Shown one piece after another: positions 1 through 7,696 of a DNA stretch of 9,534 nucleotides. Position 1 is the stretch's first letter; each line of letters starts with the position of its first letter. Source of the stretch: CAZDIO01 sp964505555 (GTDB taxonomy: Bacteria; Bdellovibrionota_C; UBA2361; SZUA-149; CAZDIO01). The notes under the pieces are model-generated. The model saw nothing but the letters and a program-made list of their open reading frames with translations, had not been told where the DNA came from and did no database searches. Location of the stretch: contig CAZDIO010000086.1 of assembly GCA_964505555.1 (NCBI GenBank), positions 1 to 9,534 on the forward strand, in the 5' to 3' direction. The translations under genes and the position numbers were made by a program.

Positions 1-1
1 A

Positions 2-613
2 TATAAGAGTGGAGACCTGGTTGTTGTCGATGTTAACGGCGTTGGCTATGAGGTGACGGTAACACAAAATGTGGTCGCAAATGCTGGAGACGTTGGAGAG
101 AGGATTAAATTAATTATCTATACCGATGTTCGAGAGAATGCGATTCAACTTATTGGATTTCAAGAATACTCTGAGAAGATAATTTTTCATCTTTTAAAAA
201 AGGTAAAAGGTATCGGAACGAGATTGTCGCTTGCGCTGGTTTCCTCTCTCTCTCCAGAAGTAATTCTTGGCTCTATTGGGCGGGGCGATATTGAGGTGCT
301 CTCAAAAGTTCCAGGAATTGGAAAGAAAACTGCTGAGCGGGTGGTTGTTGAGCTTCGTGAGCGGGTAAAAGATCTTGCTTTCGAAATGGTGCCCCTGAGT
401 TTACAAATTAAGAAAGCTCACTTTTCTGGGACCCACAGTGAGCGCTTCTTTGCAGAAAGTGAACACTGCCTTGATGCCATTTTAGCGCTTGAGAAATTAG
501 GCTTCTCTCGTGACCGGGCACAGACGGCAGTAAACGATGCCTATCAGAGAAATTCTGGAAAAGAGGTAGATGCTGGAGAGCTTGCAAGATTAGCTCTTGC
601 CAGTCTCTCCTAA
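2..613 (+). CDS. ruvA: Holliday junction branch migration protein RuvA (5' end cut off by the window)
   Basis: RuvA binds the four-way Holliday junction as a tetramer and loads the RuvB motor during recombinational repair. The frame is open from base 2, and its first visible residues (ending VNGVGYEV) match the N-terminal OB-fold of RuvA. By comparison with E. coli RuvA about ten residues are missing, and the GTG at 53 is only an internal codon. Two helix-hairpin-helix motifs follow at visible residues about 68-83 (VKGIGTRLSLALVSSLS) and 103-118 (VPGIGKKTAERVVVEL); these contact junction DNA. After a variable linker, the C-terminal RuvB-binding domain is seen as ALEKLGFSRDRAQTAV. The 203 visible residues plus about ten fit the usual family length of about 200. 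It is followed 12 bp later by ruvB, the usual order; ruvC could lie upstream but is outside the window. Confidence 0.97.
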   Translation, partial: YKSGDLVVVDVNGVGYEVTVTQNVVANAGDVGERIKLIIYTDVRENAIQLIGFQEYSEKIIFHLLKKVKGIGTRLSLALVSSLSPEVILGSIGRGDIEVLSKVPGIGKKTAERVVVELRERVKDLAFEMVPLSLQIKKAHFSGTHSERFFAESEHCLDAILALEKLGFSRDRAQTAVNDAYQRNSGKEVDAGELARLALASLS

Positions 614-625
614 AGGGAAAATATC

Positions 626-1723
626 ATGGAAGTAAAACCACAAGACATTCAAGCTAACGTTTCTGGAGAAGCTCCTTTTCCTCTTCGAGCAGCTCTTGAT
701 GCACGAGATTTTAGTGATGAGAGTTTTCAACTAAACCTTCGCCCACGAAAGATTACGGAATATGTGGGACAAAAAAGGGTGCGTGAAAACCTCCTCATTG
801 CTATCTCGGCTGCAAAGAGACGAAAAGAAGCACTTGATCATGTGCTGTTTCATGGACCTCCTGGGCTTGGAAAGACCTCCCTTGCAGGAATTGTTGCCTA
901 TGAGCTTGGGGTTGGTTTTAAGGCAACCTCTGGGCCAGTGCTTGAAAAGCCTGGAGATCTTGCAGCGATTCTCTCAAGCCTTGAAGAAAAAGATGTATTG
1001 TTTATCGATGAGATTCATCGACTCAATCGAATTGTTGAGGAGATTCTCTATCCGGCGATGGAGGACTTTCAGATTGATATTATTGTTGGTCAAGGCCCTC
1101 TTGCGCGCTCAGTAAAATTACCATTAAAACCATTTACACTCATCGCGGCAACGACACGTACAGGATTAATCACGGCGCCACTTCGCGATCGTTTCGGAAT
1201 TTCAGAGAGGATTGATTTTTATTCAGCAGAGGAGCTTGTCGAGATCGTTACTCGATCAGCTCAGATCTTGTCTGTGCCAATTGAAGGTGAGGGCGCAAAG
1301 CAGATCGCGGCACGTTCACGAGGAACTCCGCGTATCGCTAACCGCCTTCTCAAGAGAGTTCGAGATTTTGCTGAAGAAAAAGCAAATTCTATTATTACCG
1401 CCACCGTGGCCGATCAAGCGCTGACCCTTCTTGATATAGATTCTCGTGGACTTGATAAGATGGATCGACTCTTCCTTCTCACAATCATCGATAAATTTGC
1501 CGGTGGTCCCGTGGGGATTGAGACCCTTGCCGCGGCGCTCCATGAAGAGAAAGACACCCTTGAGGATGTCTATGAACCGTTCTTAATGCAGCAAGGATTT
1601 ATTCAACGAACGCCTCGGGGTCGTGAAGCAACCCCTCAGGCTTATGCCTATTTTGGGAAAACTCCTCAGCGAAGTGCAGGAACAAACTTGCAATATGACC
1701 TATTTAACAAAGACAGTGAATAA
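626..1723 (+). CDS. ruvB: Holliday junction branch migration DNA helicase RuvB
   Basis: RuvB is the hexameric AAA+ ATPase that pumps DNA through the RuvA-bound Holliday junction. The protein has 365 residues, slightly longer than usual because of an N-terminal extension of about 20 residues. Visible motifs in order are Walker A GPPGLGKT (77-84), Walker B with DEIH (128-131), sensor 1 AATTR (174-178), the arginine-finger region LRDRFG (186-191), and sensor 2 GTPR (233-236). The C-terminal winged helix includes FIQRTPRGREATPQAYAYFG near residues 325-344. The ATG at 626 has an AGGGA-type ribosome binding site about 9 nt upstream and lies 12 bp after the ruvA stop, so the two are almost certainly co-transcribed. 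Nothing looks broken or unusual. Confidence 0.98.
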   Translation: MEVKPQDIQANVSGEAPFPLRAALDARDFSDESFQLNLRPRKITEYVGQKRVRENLLIAISAAKRRKEALDHVLFHGPPGLGKTSLAGIVAYELGVGFKATSGPVLEKPGDLAAILSSLEEKDVLFIDEIHRLNRIVEEILYPAMEDFQIDIIVGQGPLARSVKLPLKPFTLIAATTRTGLITAPLRDRFGISERIDFYSAEELVEIVTRSAQILSVPIEGEGAKQIAARSRGTPRIANRLLKRVRDFAEEKANSIITATVADQALTLLDIDSRGLDKMDRLFLLTIIDKFAGGPVGIETLAAALHEEKDTLEDVYEPFLMQQGFIQRTPRGREATPQAYAYFGKTPQRSAGTNLQYDLFNKDSE

Positions 1724-1763
1724 AAAACAGTAAGTAGCCACCGCTTCAGGAAGCAGAGTAGTT

Positions 1764-4232
1764 GTGACTTCTGAAATAAAAATTCCAAAAGCGCTCTTTC
1801 TTTTCTTTGGAGTGCTTCTTTTGTCTCTCCTCCTTGGAGGAGGAACCATTTATGCACAGCACTACTATCCACTCCTTCAAGGGGAGACGGATCTTGTTAC
1901 CAATGTTGCGTTGTTTCTCCTTGTAAACAGCAACATCGCTGTGATGATGGTGGTTGGATTCATGGTCATCACCAATGTGGTGAAGCTTATTCTCGATCGG
2001 AGGAGAAACATCCTCGGTGCTCGTCTTCGATTTCGACTTGTTGGTGCCTTTGTGGGTCTTTCTCTGGTGCCGACGGTACTTCTTTTTCTTGTTTCAAAAG
2101 GGATACTCGAGAACGTTTTCCAGGAGTGGTTCTCTCCGCAGATCTCTTCGGTTATGGAGGGAAGTCTTGAGGTAGCAAGTTTTGTCTATGATCAGGAAGA
2201 AGGACGGCTCTATCGATACCTGGAGCATATGGCAAATGATGTCACCGCCCTTGTTTCGTATGGAGTAGAGCAACGTGATGGGCGCACTGAAATCACAGAA
2301 AGAACAAGAGAGCCGCTGCAGAAGTACTTAAACGATAAAGTACGTGAGTATGGGCTAACCGAAGTTTTACTTGCTAATGAAATCGGAGAGGTGCTTGTTT
2401 CTTCTGATCGTCAAGGAGATGCACGTCTTCATATTCTTCCTCCATCACCTCGCGCGGTACAACAAGCTCTCTCAGGAACGATTGTCGTTCGTCCAGAGCA
2501 ATCCTTAAATGGAGAGTTTCTTCGAGGATACACCCCGCTCCGACTTCCCTCCTACCGCACGGTGGTTGATCGCACAATAGTTGATCGTGAGGTGATCAAT
2601 CGTGAGGGAAATGTGTATTCAACAACCAAAGCACCCGAAACGAGTCCTTCCTCAAATACCGGAACACCGTTAACGATCTCTCTTGTTGCGACCTCTCGTC
2701 TTTCTCCAGAACTTAACGGAGTGCTCTCGACGATCATTAGTGCCTATGACGACTATAAGGAGCTTGGTGCATACCGTCGACCTCTGGGGTCAAGTTATGT
2801 GCTTACCCTGATCGCGTTTACTCTGGTGATTGTGTTTCTTGCCGTATGGATCGGATTTTACTTAGTGAAGGGACTCTTTGGGCCGATTCAACAGCTTGTT
2901 GAAGGGACGGCTCAAGTGGCACACGGAAACCTTGAGTATCAGATCCCCGAAGTAGGAGATGATGAACTCAATAGCGTGGTTCGATCATTTAACAAGATGA
3001 CCGAAGATCTTCGAGCAACCACATTAGAGTTAGATTCACGAAGAAGATACATGGAGACGGTGCTTGAAAGCGTCGGAGTGGGGGTGGTGTCTCTTGATGA
3101 ACGAGAGGCGATAGCTACCGCAAATGGGGCGTCGCTTGTGCTTTTTGAGGTGAAGGATTTTCAAGGCAAACGATTTTCTACCGTTTTACCAAACGCTGTT
3201 TCTACAAAGGTCCGAGATCTTCTTGATGAACTTTCTGAAACGGGAGAGAAGGAGCGCTCGGCAGATGTCACCGTAGAGATTCAGAGAGTTCCGCGGCAAA
3301 TTCAGGTGAAGGCCACAAAATTAGTTGGAGAAGATGGTCAGGTGCTTGGTTCGGTGCTTCTTTTTGATGATCTTACGGAGCTGGTCAACGCACAACGGAT
3401 GGCTGCATGGCGAGAAGTGGCCAGACGAATTGCCCATGAAATAAAAAATCCACTGACCCCCATTCAACTGAGTGCTCAACGGTTGCAACGAAAGTTTGCA
3501 GGAAGTGCCGGAGAGGAGAGTATGTTGCCCGTTCGTGATCGGGAAATTGTAAAAACCTGTGCGGATACTATTGTTCATCAGGTAGAAACGTTACGGGTGC
3601 TGGTAAATGAGTTTTCTCGCTTTGCTCGGATGCCGAAGATTCATCCTCGGCCTGGAGATCTCAACCTCCTCCTCAAAGAAACGGTGGTAATGTATCAAGA
3701 ATTAGAAGGGACGACCCATTTTGTGGTTGATCTCGATCCCAATATTCCAGAATTTGATTTTGACGCTGAGCAGCTTGGTCGGGTGCTCGTGAATCTTATG
3801 GACAACGCGATGTTTTCAGTAAGAGAAAAGGCAAAATTATTGGGAGCAGAGGAGAACCGGGGAGTTCACGCTCTTTTGGAACGATCGCGGTTTCTTTCTC
3901 GACTTGCTGGACTTTATGAAAGTCGCTTTAAGGGTGGCGACGGTGGATTTCAGCCGGAGATTGTTATAAGCTCCCAATTTAATAAGAGCCTTGGCCTTGC
4001 GACAATATTAGTTTCAGACAATGGTCAGGGGATTAAGGAACTCGATAAAGCCAAGTTGTTTGAGCCGTACTTTTCAACCAAGAAGGGAGGAACAGGGCTT
4101 GGTCTTGCGATTGTAAATACTATCGTTGCGGATCATAACGGTTTTATTCGTGTTCGCGATAATCCAGAGGGTGGTGCGACGTTTGTTATCGAACTCCCGG
4201 CTACGCGAAGACGGATGGAAAACACGGGGTGA
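1764..4232 (+). CDS. NtrY-type transmembrane sensor histidine kinase
   Basis: This is an inner-membrane sensor kinase of 822 residues resembling NtrY, the sensor of NtrY/NtrX nitrogen- or redox-responsive systems. Membrane segments are visible at about 10-31, 45-77 and 91-112. A large extracytoplasmic region (about 113-342) precedes a last membrane helix at 345-369. HAMP (about 370-425) and PAS (about 428-540) regions follow. The phosphoacceptor is H558 in RRIAHEIKNPLTPIQLSAQR. The ATPase domain shows N677 and N681 (N box), DNGQGI (752-757, G1) and GGTGLGLA (775-782, G2), so it should be active. The GTG start at 1764 has AGGAAG at 1748-1753, with 10 nt between. It follows ruvB by 40 bp and may share its transcript. 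The stretch between the N and G1 boxes is longer than usual. No response-regulator gene follows, so the partner is unknown. The NtrY label is by architecture; the exact signal cannot be read. Confidence 0.9.
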   Translation: MTSEIKIPKALFLFFGVLLLSLLLGGGTIYAQHYYPLLQGETDLVTNVALFLLVNSNIAVMMVVGFMVITNVVKLILDRRRNILGARLRFRLVGAFVGLSLVPTVLLFLVSKGILENVFQEWFSPQISSVMEGSLEVASFVYDQEEGRLYRYLEHMANDVTALVSYGVEQRDGRTEITERTREPLQKYLNDKVREYGLTEVLLANEIGEVLVSSDRQGDARLHILPPSPRAVQQALSGTIVVRPEQSLNGEFLRGYTPLRLPSYRTVVDRTIVDREVINREGNVYSTTKAPETSPSSNTGTPLTISLVATSRLSPELNGVLSTIISAYDDYKELGAYRRPLGSSYVLTLIAFTLVIVFLAVWIGFYLVKGLFGPIQQLVEGTAQVAHGNLEYQIPEVGDDELNSVVRSFNKMTEDLRATTLELDSRRRYMETVLESVGVGVVSLDEREAIATANGASLVLFEVKDFQGKRFSTVLPNAVSTKVRDLLDELSETGEKERSADVTVEIQRVPRQIQVKATKLVGEDGQVLGSVLLFDDLTELVNAQRMAAWREVARRIAHEIKNPLTPIQLSAQRLQRKFAGSAGEESMLPVRDREIVKTCADTIVHQVETLRVLVNEFSRFARMPKIHPRPGDLNLLLKETVVMYQELEGTTHFVVDLDPNIPEFDFDAEQLGRVLVNLMDNAMFSVREKAKLLGAEENRGVHALLERSRFLSRLAGLYESRFKGGDGGFQPEIVISSQFNKSLGLATILVSDNGQGIKELDKAKLFEPYFSTKKGGTGLGLAIVNTIVADHNGFIRVRDNPEGGATFVIELPATRRRMENTG

Positions 4233-4360
4233 GAGGATTGAGTTTGTTTTTACACAATCATTAATATGGTGGCGCATTTTTGGGAGGTTTTTCGGTTTCT
4301 TAGGGGAGGAAAGAAAAAAGCGCTGGTGCACGGGAAGCAGAGAAGCAGTGTGAGCTTACC

Positions 4361-4370
4361 AAAGAGGAGC
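4361..4370 (+). promoter_or_regulatory. Ribosome binding site that sets the fbp start
   Basis: AGAGGAG at 4363-4369 lies 7 nt before the ATG at 4377. An in-frame ATG at 4266 would add 37 residues but lacks a comparable site, and its extra residues are basic and unlike the fructose-bisphosphatase family. This site therefore decides the start. Confidence 0.8.
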
Positions 4371-4376
4371 AATACT

Positions 4377-5435
4377 ATGTCATCGACAGATATGGGGAGA
4401 AGGGAAATGATGGATTTTACTTCCTCAAAAACTACAACACTCTCAGATTATATTCGTTTCGAGCAGGATAAGTATGAAGGTGCAAGTGGGCACTTTACAA
4501 ATATTTTACTCAGCATCGCTCTTGGAACAAAGATCGTTTCTCGTGGGGTCAATCGTGCAGGACTTGCGGCTCTCTTAGGTCTTGCCGGAAAGACAAACGT
4601 TCAGGGAGAAGAGGTTCAGAAACTGGATGAGTATGCGGATCAGGTATTTAGTAGTGTCCTTGGGCGTTCTGGTGAGTTTATCTCGATGGTTTCTGAAGAG
4701 CGAGAGACCTTGTTTCCAGCAAAAGAGGGGACAGAGAATTCTCGTTACGTAGTAGCATTTGATCCACTCGATGGTTCTTCAAATATCGATGTGAACGTTT
4801 CTATTGGATCGATTTGGGGTATTTACCGCCGGGTCTCTGATGGCAATAAGGTCGATCCCAGTGATATGAGTGACTTTTTGCAACCAGGAAAAAACCAGGT
4901 TGCAGCAGGGTACACAATCTATGGATCAAGCACGATGTTTGTGTTTACCACCGGAAACGGGGTGCAGGGGTTTACTTTAGATCCCACCATTGGGGAGTTT
5001 ATCCTCACGCACAAAAATCTAAAAATTCCTAGTTTTGGAAAGACCTACAGCTGCAATGAAGGAAACTACACCCGGTGGTCTCAAGGGATTAAGGCGTATC
5101 TTGATTATATTAAGAAGCCAGTTGATGGCGATACCACGCGGCCGTATTCACAACGATACGTTGGTTCGTTGGTTGCTGACTTTCACCGCACCTTACTCAA
5201 AGGGGGAGTGTTTCTCTACCCAGCAGACAGTAAGAATAAAGCCGGGAAGCTTCGACTTCTCTATGAGTGTGCTCCAATGGCGATGATTTGCGAACACGCA
5301 GGAGGAAGAGCTTCAAACGGAAGAGAGCCGATCTTAAATATTACCCCACAAAATATTCACCAACGAACCCCGCTGTTTATTGGTTCTGCAGAGAATGTTG
5401 AGCATGTTGAGGCTTATATTCGAGATCTTGGGTAA
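4377..5435 (+). CDS. fbp: Class I fructose-1,6-bisphosphatase
   Basis: This cytoplasmic enzyme hydrolyses fructose 1,6-bisphosphate to fructose 6-phosphate and phosphate, the committed gluconeogenic step (also used in the Calvin cycle where present). From the ATG at 4377 it has 352 residues, close to the family norm of about 330-350. Metal- and substrate-binding signatures are all visible: SEE (106-108), DPLDGSSN (129-136), KGGVFLYPAD (275-284) and RLLYECAPMA (293-302), where E297 is the expected metal ligand, followed by EHAGGRASNG. The N-terminal part (LSDYIRFEQDKYEGASGHFT and on) aligns with the start of E. coli Fbp. The gene is 144 bp after the kinase and may have its own promoter, though I cannot point to a convincing one. 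It converges on the tad-like genes. No catalytic residue appears to be missing. Confidence 0.97.
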   Translation: MSSTDMGRREMMDFTSSKTTTLSDYIRFEQDKYEGASGHFTNILLSIALGTKIVSRGVNRAGLAALLGLAGKTNVQGEEVQKLDEYADQVFSSVLGRSGEFISMVSEERETLFPAKEGTENSRYVVAFDPLDGSSNIDVNVSIGSIWGIYRRVSDGNKVDPSDMSDFLQPGKNQVAAGYTIYGSSTMFVFTTGNGVQGFTLDPTIGEFILTHKNLKIPSFGKTYSCNEGNYTRWSQGIKAYLDYIKKPVDGDTTRPYSQRYVGSLVADFHRTLLKGGVFLYPADSKNKAGKLRLLYECAPMAMICEHAGGRASNGREPILNITPQNIHQRTPLFIGSAENVEHVEAYIRDLG

Positions 5436-5502
5436 GACCAACTAGTAATTATTCATACTGTCGCAGCGACTTCGAGCTAATTTACCAAAAAATACCGATT
5501 GA

Positions 5503-5530
5503 ACGAGTGTGCCATATATGGCACACTCGT
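5503..5530. terminator. Perfect 28-bp palindrome, probable bidirectional terminator
   Basis: The left arm ACGAGTGTGCCATA is followed at once by its exact reverse complement, giving an 11-bp or longer stem with an AT-rich loop in RNA from either strand. It sits between two convergent genes, 67 bp after the fbp stop and 25 bp before (in + coordinates) the stop of the TadE-like gene. The - strand transcript has a run of six U (bases 5492-5487) about ten nt after the stem. The + strand has no U tract, so termination of fbp by it is less certain. A dimeric-protein operator is the alternative, but the convergent location makes that less likely. Confidence 0.65.
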
Positions 5531-5555
5531 AAATATGCAGGTAATCCGAACACCG

Positions 5556-5993
5556 CTAGAAAGGTTCATTCTTTACAATGATTTCTCGCTTGTAGGGTAT
5601 TTTGGGGAGTAAACTTAGTGCGTTTGCTGAGCCTCTTGCGGATATGTAAATCCACTGTCCACCTTTTCCTGCGTTTTCTTCTGATGGAGTGCAGTTGTGA
5701 TTATCTTTTGGACAGATGCTGATATCGGTAGCGGAGAGAGTTACTCCATATTGCGCGGATCTATCAATCAGCGTTTGTTTAATTAATGCTCTTCGTGAGG
5801 ACTCTGTTTCTGGCACTCCTAATATAGCGTAGCGTCCAGCATCAGAGAGTGCGTAACCAACTACGCTTCTTTGGTAAACCGTTAGTAAGAGCTGGATGCC
5901 AGAAACTAAGATAAAGAGAAAAATTCCTATAGAAGTAGCCGCCTCCACCATCAACGCACCACGTTCATTGAGGATTCGTTGCCCTGCTTTCAT
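5556..5993 (-). CDS. TadE-like pseudopilin/pilus assembly protein (downstream copy)
   Basis: This 145-residue protein has the TadE/TadF layout: a short positively charged leader, then RGALMVEAATSIGIFLFILV. Gly12 is the expected prepilin-peptidase site, Glu17 is the +5 residue, and the hydrophobic helix runs over about 13-38. The rest is a small extracytoplasmic domain with two cysteines (CPKDNHNC) that could form a disulfide. TadE proteins are minor pseudopilins of Tad (Flp) pili. The ATG at 5993 overlaps the stop of the upstream TadG-like gene in ATGA, a sign of translational coupling, and GAGG at 6005-6002 lies 8 nt before the start. It is the last gene of a three-gene set. TadF is an equally good name, because the family is defined mainly by the N-terminal helix. 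Confidence 0.8.
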   Translation of the reverse strand: MKAGQRILNERGALMVEAATSIGIFLFILVSGIQLLLTVYQRSVVGYALSDAGRYAILGVPETESSRRALIKQTLIDRSAQYGVTLSATDISICPKDNHNCTPSEENAGKGGQWIYISARGSANALSLLPKIPYKREIIVKNEPF

Positions 5994-7696
5994 GGTAATA
6001 ACCTCGATTTGTTTCTAATGTCTGCTAACACTTTGTGGAATATTTGGGGAAGTTCGCTTGGATCTGGCGTGTCGTGATGAGCGCCTTGGGGATACTCAGG
6101 ACCTACCAGATGTTCACACTCCTGCCAATATCTGCACTCCCAGGCATTTGGGTTTGCTGCACAGAAGGATGAACTGGAGATGTCTGTTGGTGGAGCATCA
6201 GAACGATAGGGAAAAATCGGGTCAGGTCCCGTGTTCATCTCGGGATCATTGGCAACACGGCGCAACATAAAAGGTTTATGCTCATGGTAGCAAATTTGAA
6301 AAGGATCGGTTTCAACTCCTGGAGGAGTGAGGGGACAAATACCAAAGAGTGGATGACTATCAGGAAAAGGTTGGTTAGGAACGGGAGTGCTGCTTGGATT
6401 AAGCTGGTGAGTGTAGAGATTTGTATTGGGATAAGGATTATAAACGGTTTGTCCATTAACAAGGTAGTGAAAAGAGAACAGATACTTATTTACCAATCCT
6501 GGAGCTCCGTTATAGACCCATGTTCCGTCAGCCTGGTTTGCTACGTATGGGCTCCCCACGTTTAATAAATAGTTGGGACAAGGGCTATCCGCTGAGGTGT
6601 CATTACAACCAGTTACGAAAGCATCCATCCAGGTATTGTCAGTAAGTGCGATCGTATACGTTGTCACTTTTTCCTTAGCGAGGTGATTTGCGGAATTAAT
6701 TGTTTGCCAGATCACAGCTGCATCAGAGGCGTTAGTGACTTGATTCGTTGGTGGGAGGTTGTGTAAATTTGTTGTATTGAAATCTCCGGAATATAAACCC
6801 AAGAGCGGTTGATTCGCCGCATCTTTTGATTTCTCTCTACTCCAACACTCTCGAAATGCAGCAGGAGCTCCCAAGCTGCCATCATTGTAAACATTTGGAG
6901 CTCCATCGGTGAATAAAACCATATATTTTTGAGGCGCAAGAGGGAAGGAGGTCGTTGAGATGAGCGACTTAATATCTTTTAAACCTTTTTCCATCCCACA
7001 GGAAATGCAGGTTGCGCCTGATCCTGATAATAAGTTGATAACAGTTTTTGCATTTGCTTTAGCCGTTGGGGTGAGGGGGCCAAGGGGAAGATATAATGGA
7101 CTGGACCATGCCATCGAACTAAATACTGTAATCCCTAAGTAGTCTCGGCCAGTACCATCGAGTGCGTCAACAAAAGAGATCGCTGCTTGCTTTAAGAGAT
7201 CTAATTTCACACATTTACCACTTGGATCTCCACTGCATTCAACTGTCAAAAGCATCGAGCTGGAGTTATCAAGGACAAGCTCAAGAATCATTGGCGGCAC
7301 CCCGGCATTTGCTGTTGCCTCAACTGCGGTTACTTCTCCCAAACCTGGGAGAATATTCATCACAAAGATTGGCACATTGATCTTTGCCGTTACCGTGATT
7401 CCTCGATCATCACACTCGGCGAATACTGGTTCATAAAGTGAGTAACCAAGACGGTCAATGCTGTCTGATACCAGTTGTTTGGTTGCACCTTCTACATAAT
7501 TGTTTGGTTTTGTTTCACGAAGATTTATCGCACTCAATGCGCTGGCATCAACAACTCTTTGCAATCGAAGTTTTGCTAAGAAAAGATGAGAGCCATCGAT
7601 TGCAAGTCCAGAAAGAATGATTACGGAGACGACAGCAAGGGCTGCGTAAATTAAATAGAAACCGTGTTCGTTTTTTCTAATAAATACTTTCTTCAT
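5990..7696 (-). CDS. TadG-like protein with von Willebrand factor A domain
   Basis: This 568-residue protein has the Tad/Flp-pilus TadG layout. The N-terminal segment EHGFYLIYAALAVVSVIILSG resembles a pseudopilin helix but has Tyr17 instead of Glu at +5. It is followed by the usual DGSHLFLAKLRLQRVVDASALSA stretch (about 34-56). A vWA domain starts near 136 and has a complete metal-ion-dependent adhesion site: DNSSS (D143, S145, S147), T229 in SGATCISCG, and D264 in LFTDGAPN. The last helix of the fold (ELPQIFHKVLADI, 548-560) comes only after an unusual region of about 180 residues rich in Pro, Asn and Tyr with seven Cys. It probably sits in the inner membrane with the domain outside, as an adhesin or pilus-anchoring factor. 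The ATG at 7696 lies inside the 3' end of the upstream gene (20-bp overlap), and the stop overlaps the next start. Confidence 0.85.
   Translation of the reverse strand: MKKVFIRKNEHGFYLIYAALAVVSVIILSGLAIDGSHLFLAKLRLQRVVDASALSAINLRETKPNNYVEGATKQLVSDSIDRLGYSLYEPVFAECDDRGITVTAKINVPIFVMNILPGLGEVTAVEATANAGVPPMILELVLDNSSSMLLTVECSGDPSGKCVKLDLLKQAAISFVDALDGTGRDYLGITVFSSMAWSSPLYLPLGPLTPTAKANAKTVINLLSGSGATCISCGMEKGLKDIKSLISTTSFPLAPQKYMVLFTDGAPNVYNDGSLGAPAAFRECWSREKSKDAANQPLLGLYSGDFNTTNLHNLPPTNQVTNASDAAVIWQTINSANHLAKEKVTTYTIALTDNTWMDAFVTGCNDTSADSPCPNYLLNVGSPYVANQADGTWVYNGAPGLVNKYLFSFHYLVNGQTVYNPYPNTNLYTHQLNPSSTPVPNQPFPDSHPLFGICPLTPPGVETDPFQICYHEHKPFMLRRVANDPEMNTGPDPIFPYRSDAPPTDISSSSFCAANPNAWECRYWQECEHLVGPEYPQGAHHDTPDPSELPQIFHKVLADIRNKSRLLP

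Noticed and set aside
4241..4270. Promoter for fbp (TTGTTT and TATGGT)
   Set aside because: The spacing is 15 bp and the -10 match is poor, which is not enough to call a promoter.
4266..4376. 37-residue N-terminal extension of fbp from the in-frame ATG at 4266
   Set aside because: The added residues are unlike any fructose-bisphosphatase N-terminus, and a better ribosome binding site stands 7 nt before ATG 4377.
5460..5470. GTCGC-A-GCGAC inverted repeat just after fbp
   Set aside because: A one-base loop cannot form a stable hairpin of this size, there is no U tract, and it is likely chance.
6058..6270. Several + strand ORFs of 60-95 codons opposite the TadG-like gene
   Set aside because: They are all antisense to a well-supported vWA/TadG-like reading frame and show no recognisable domains.
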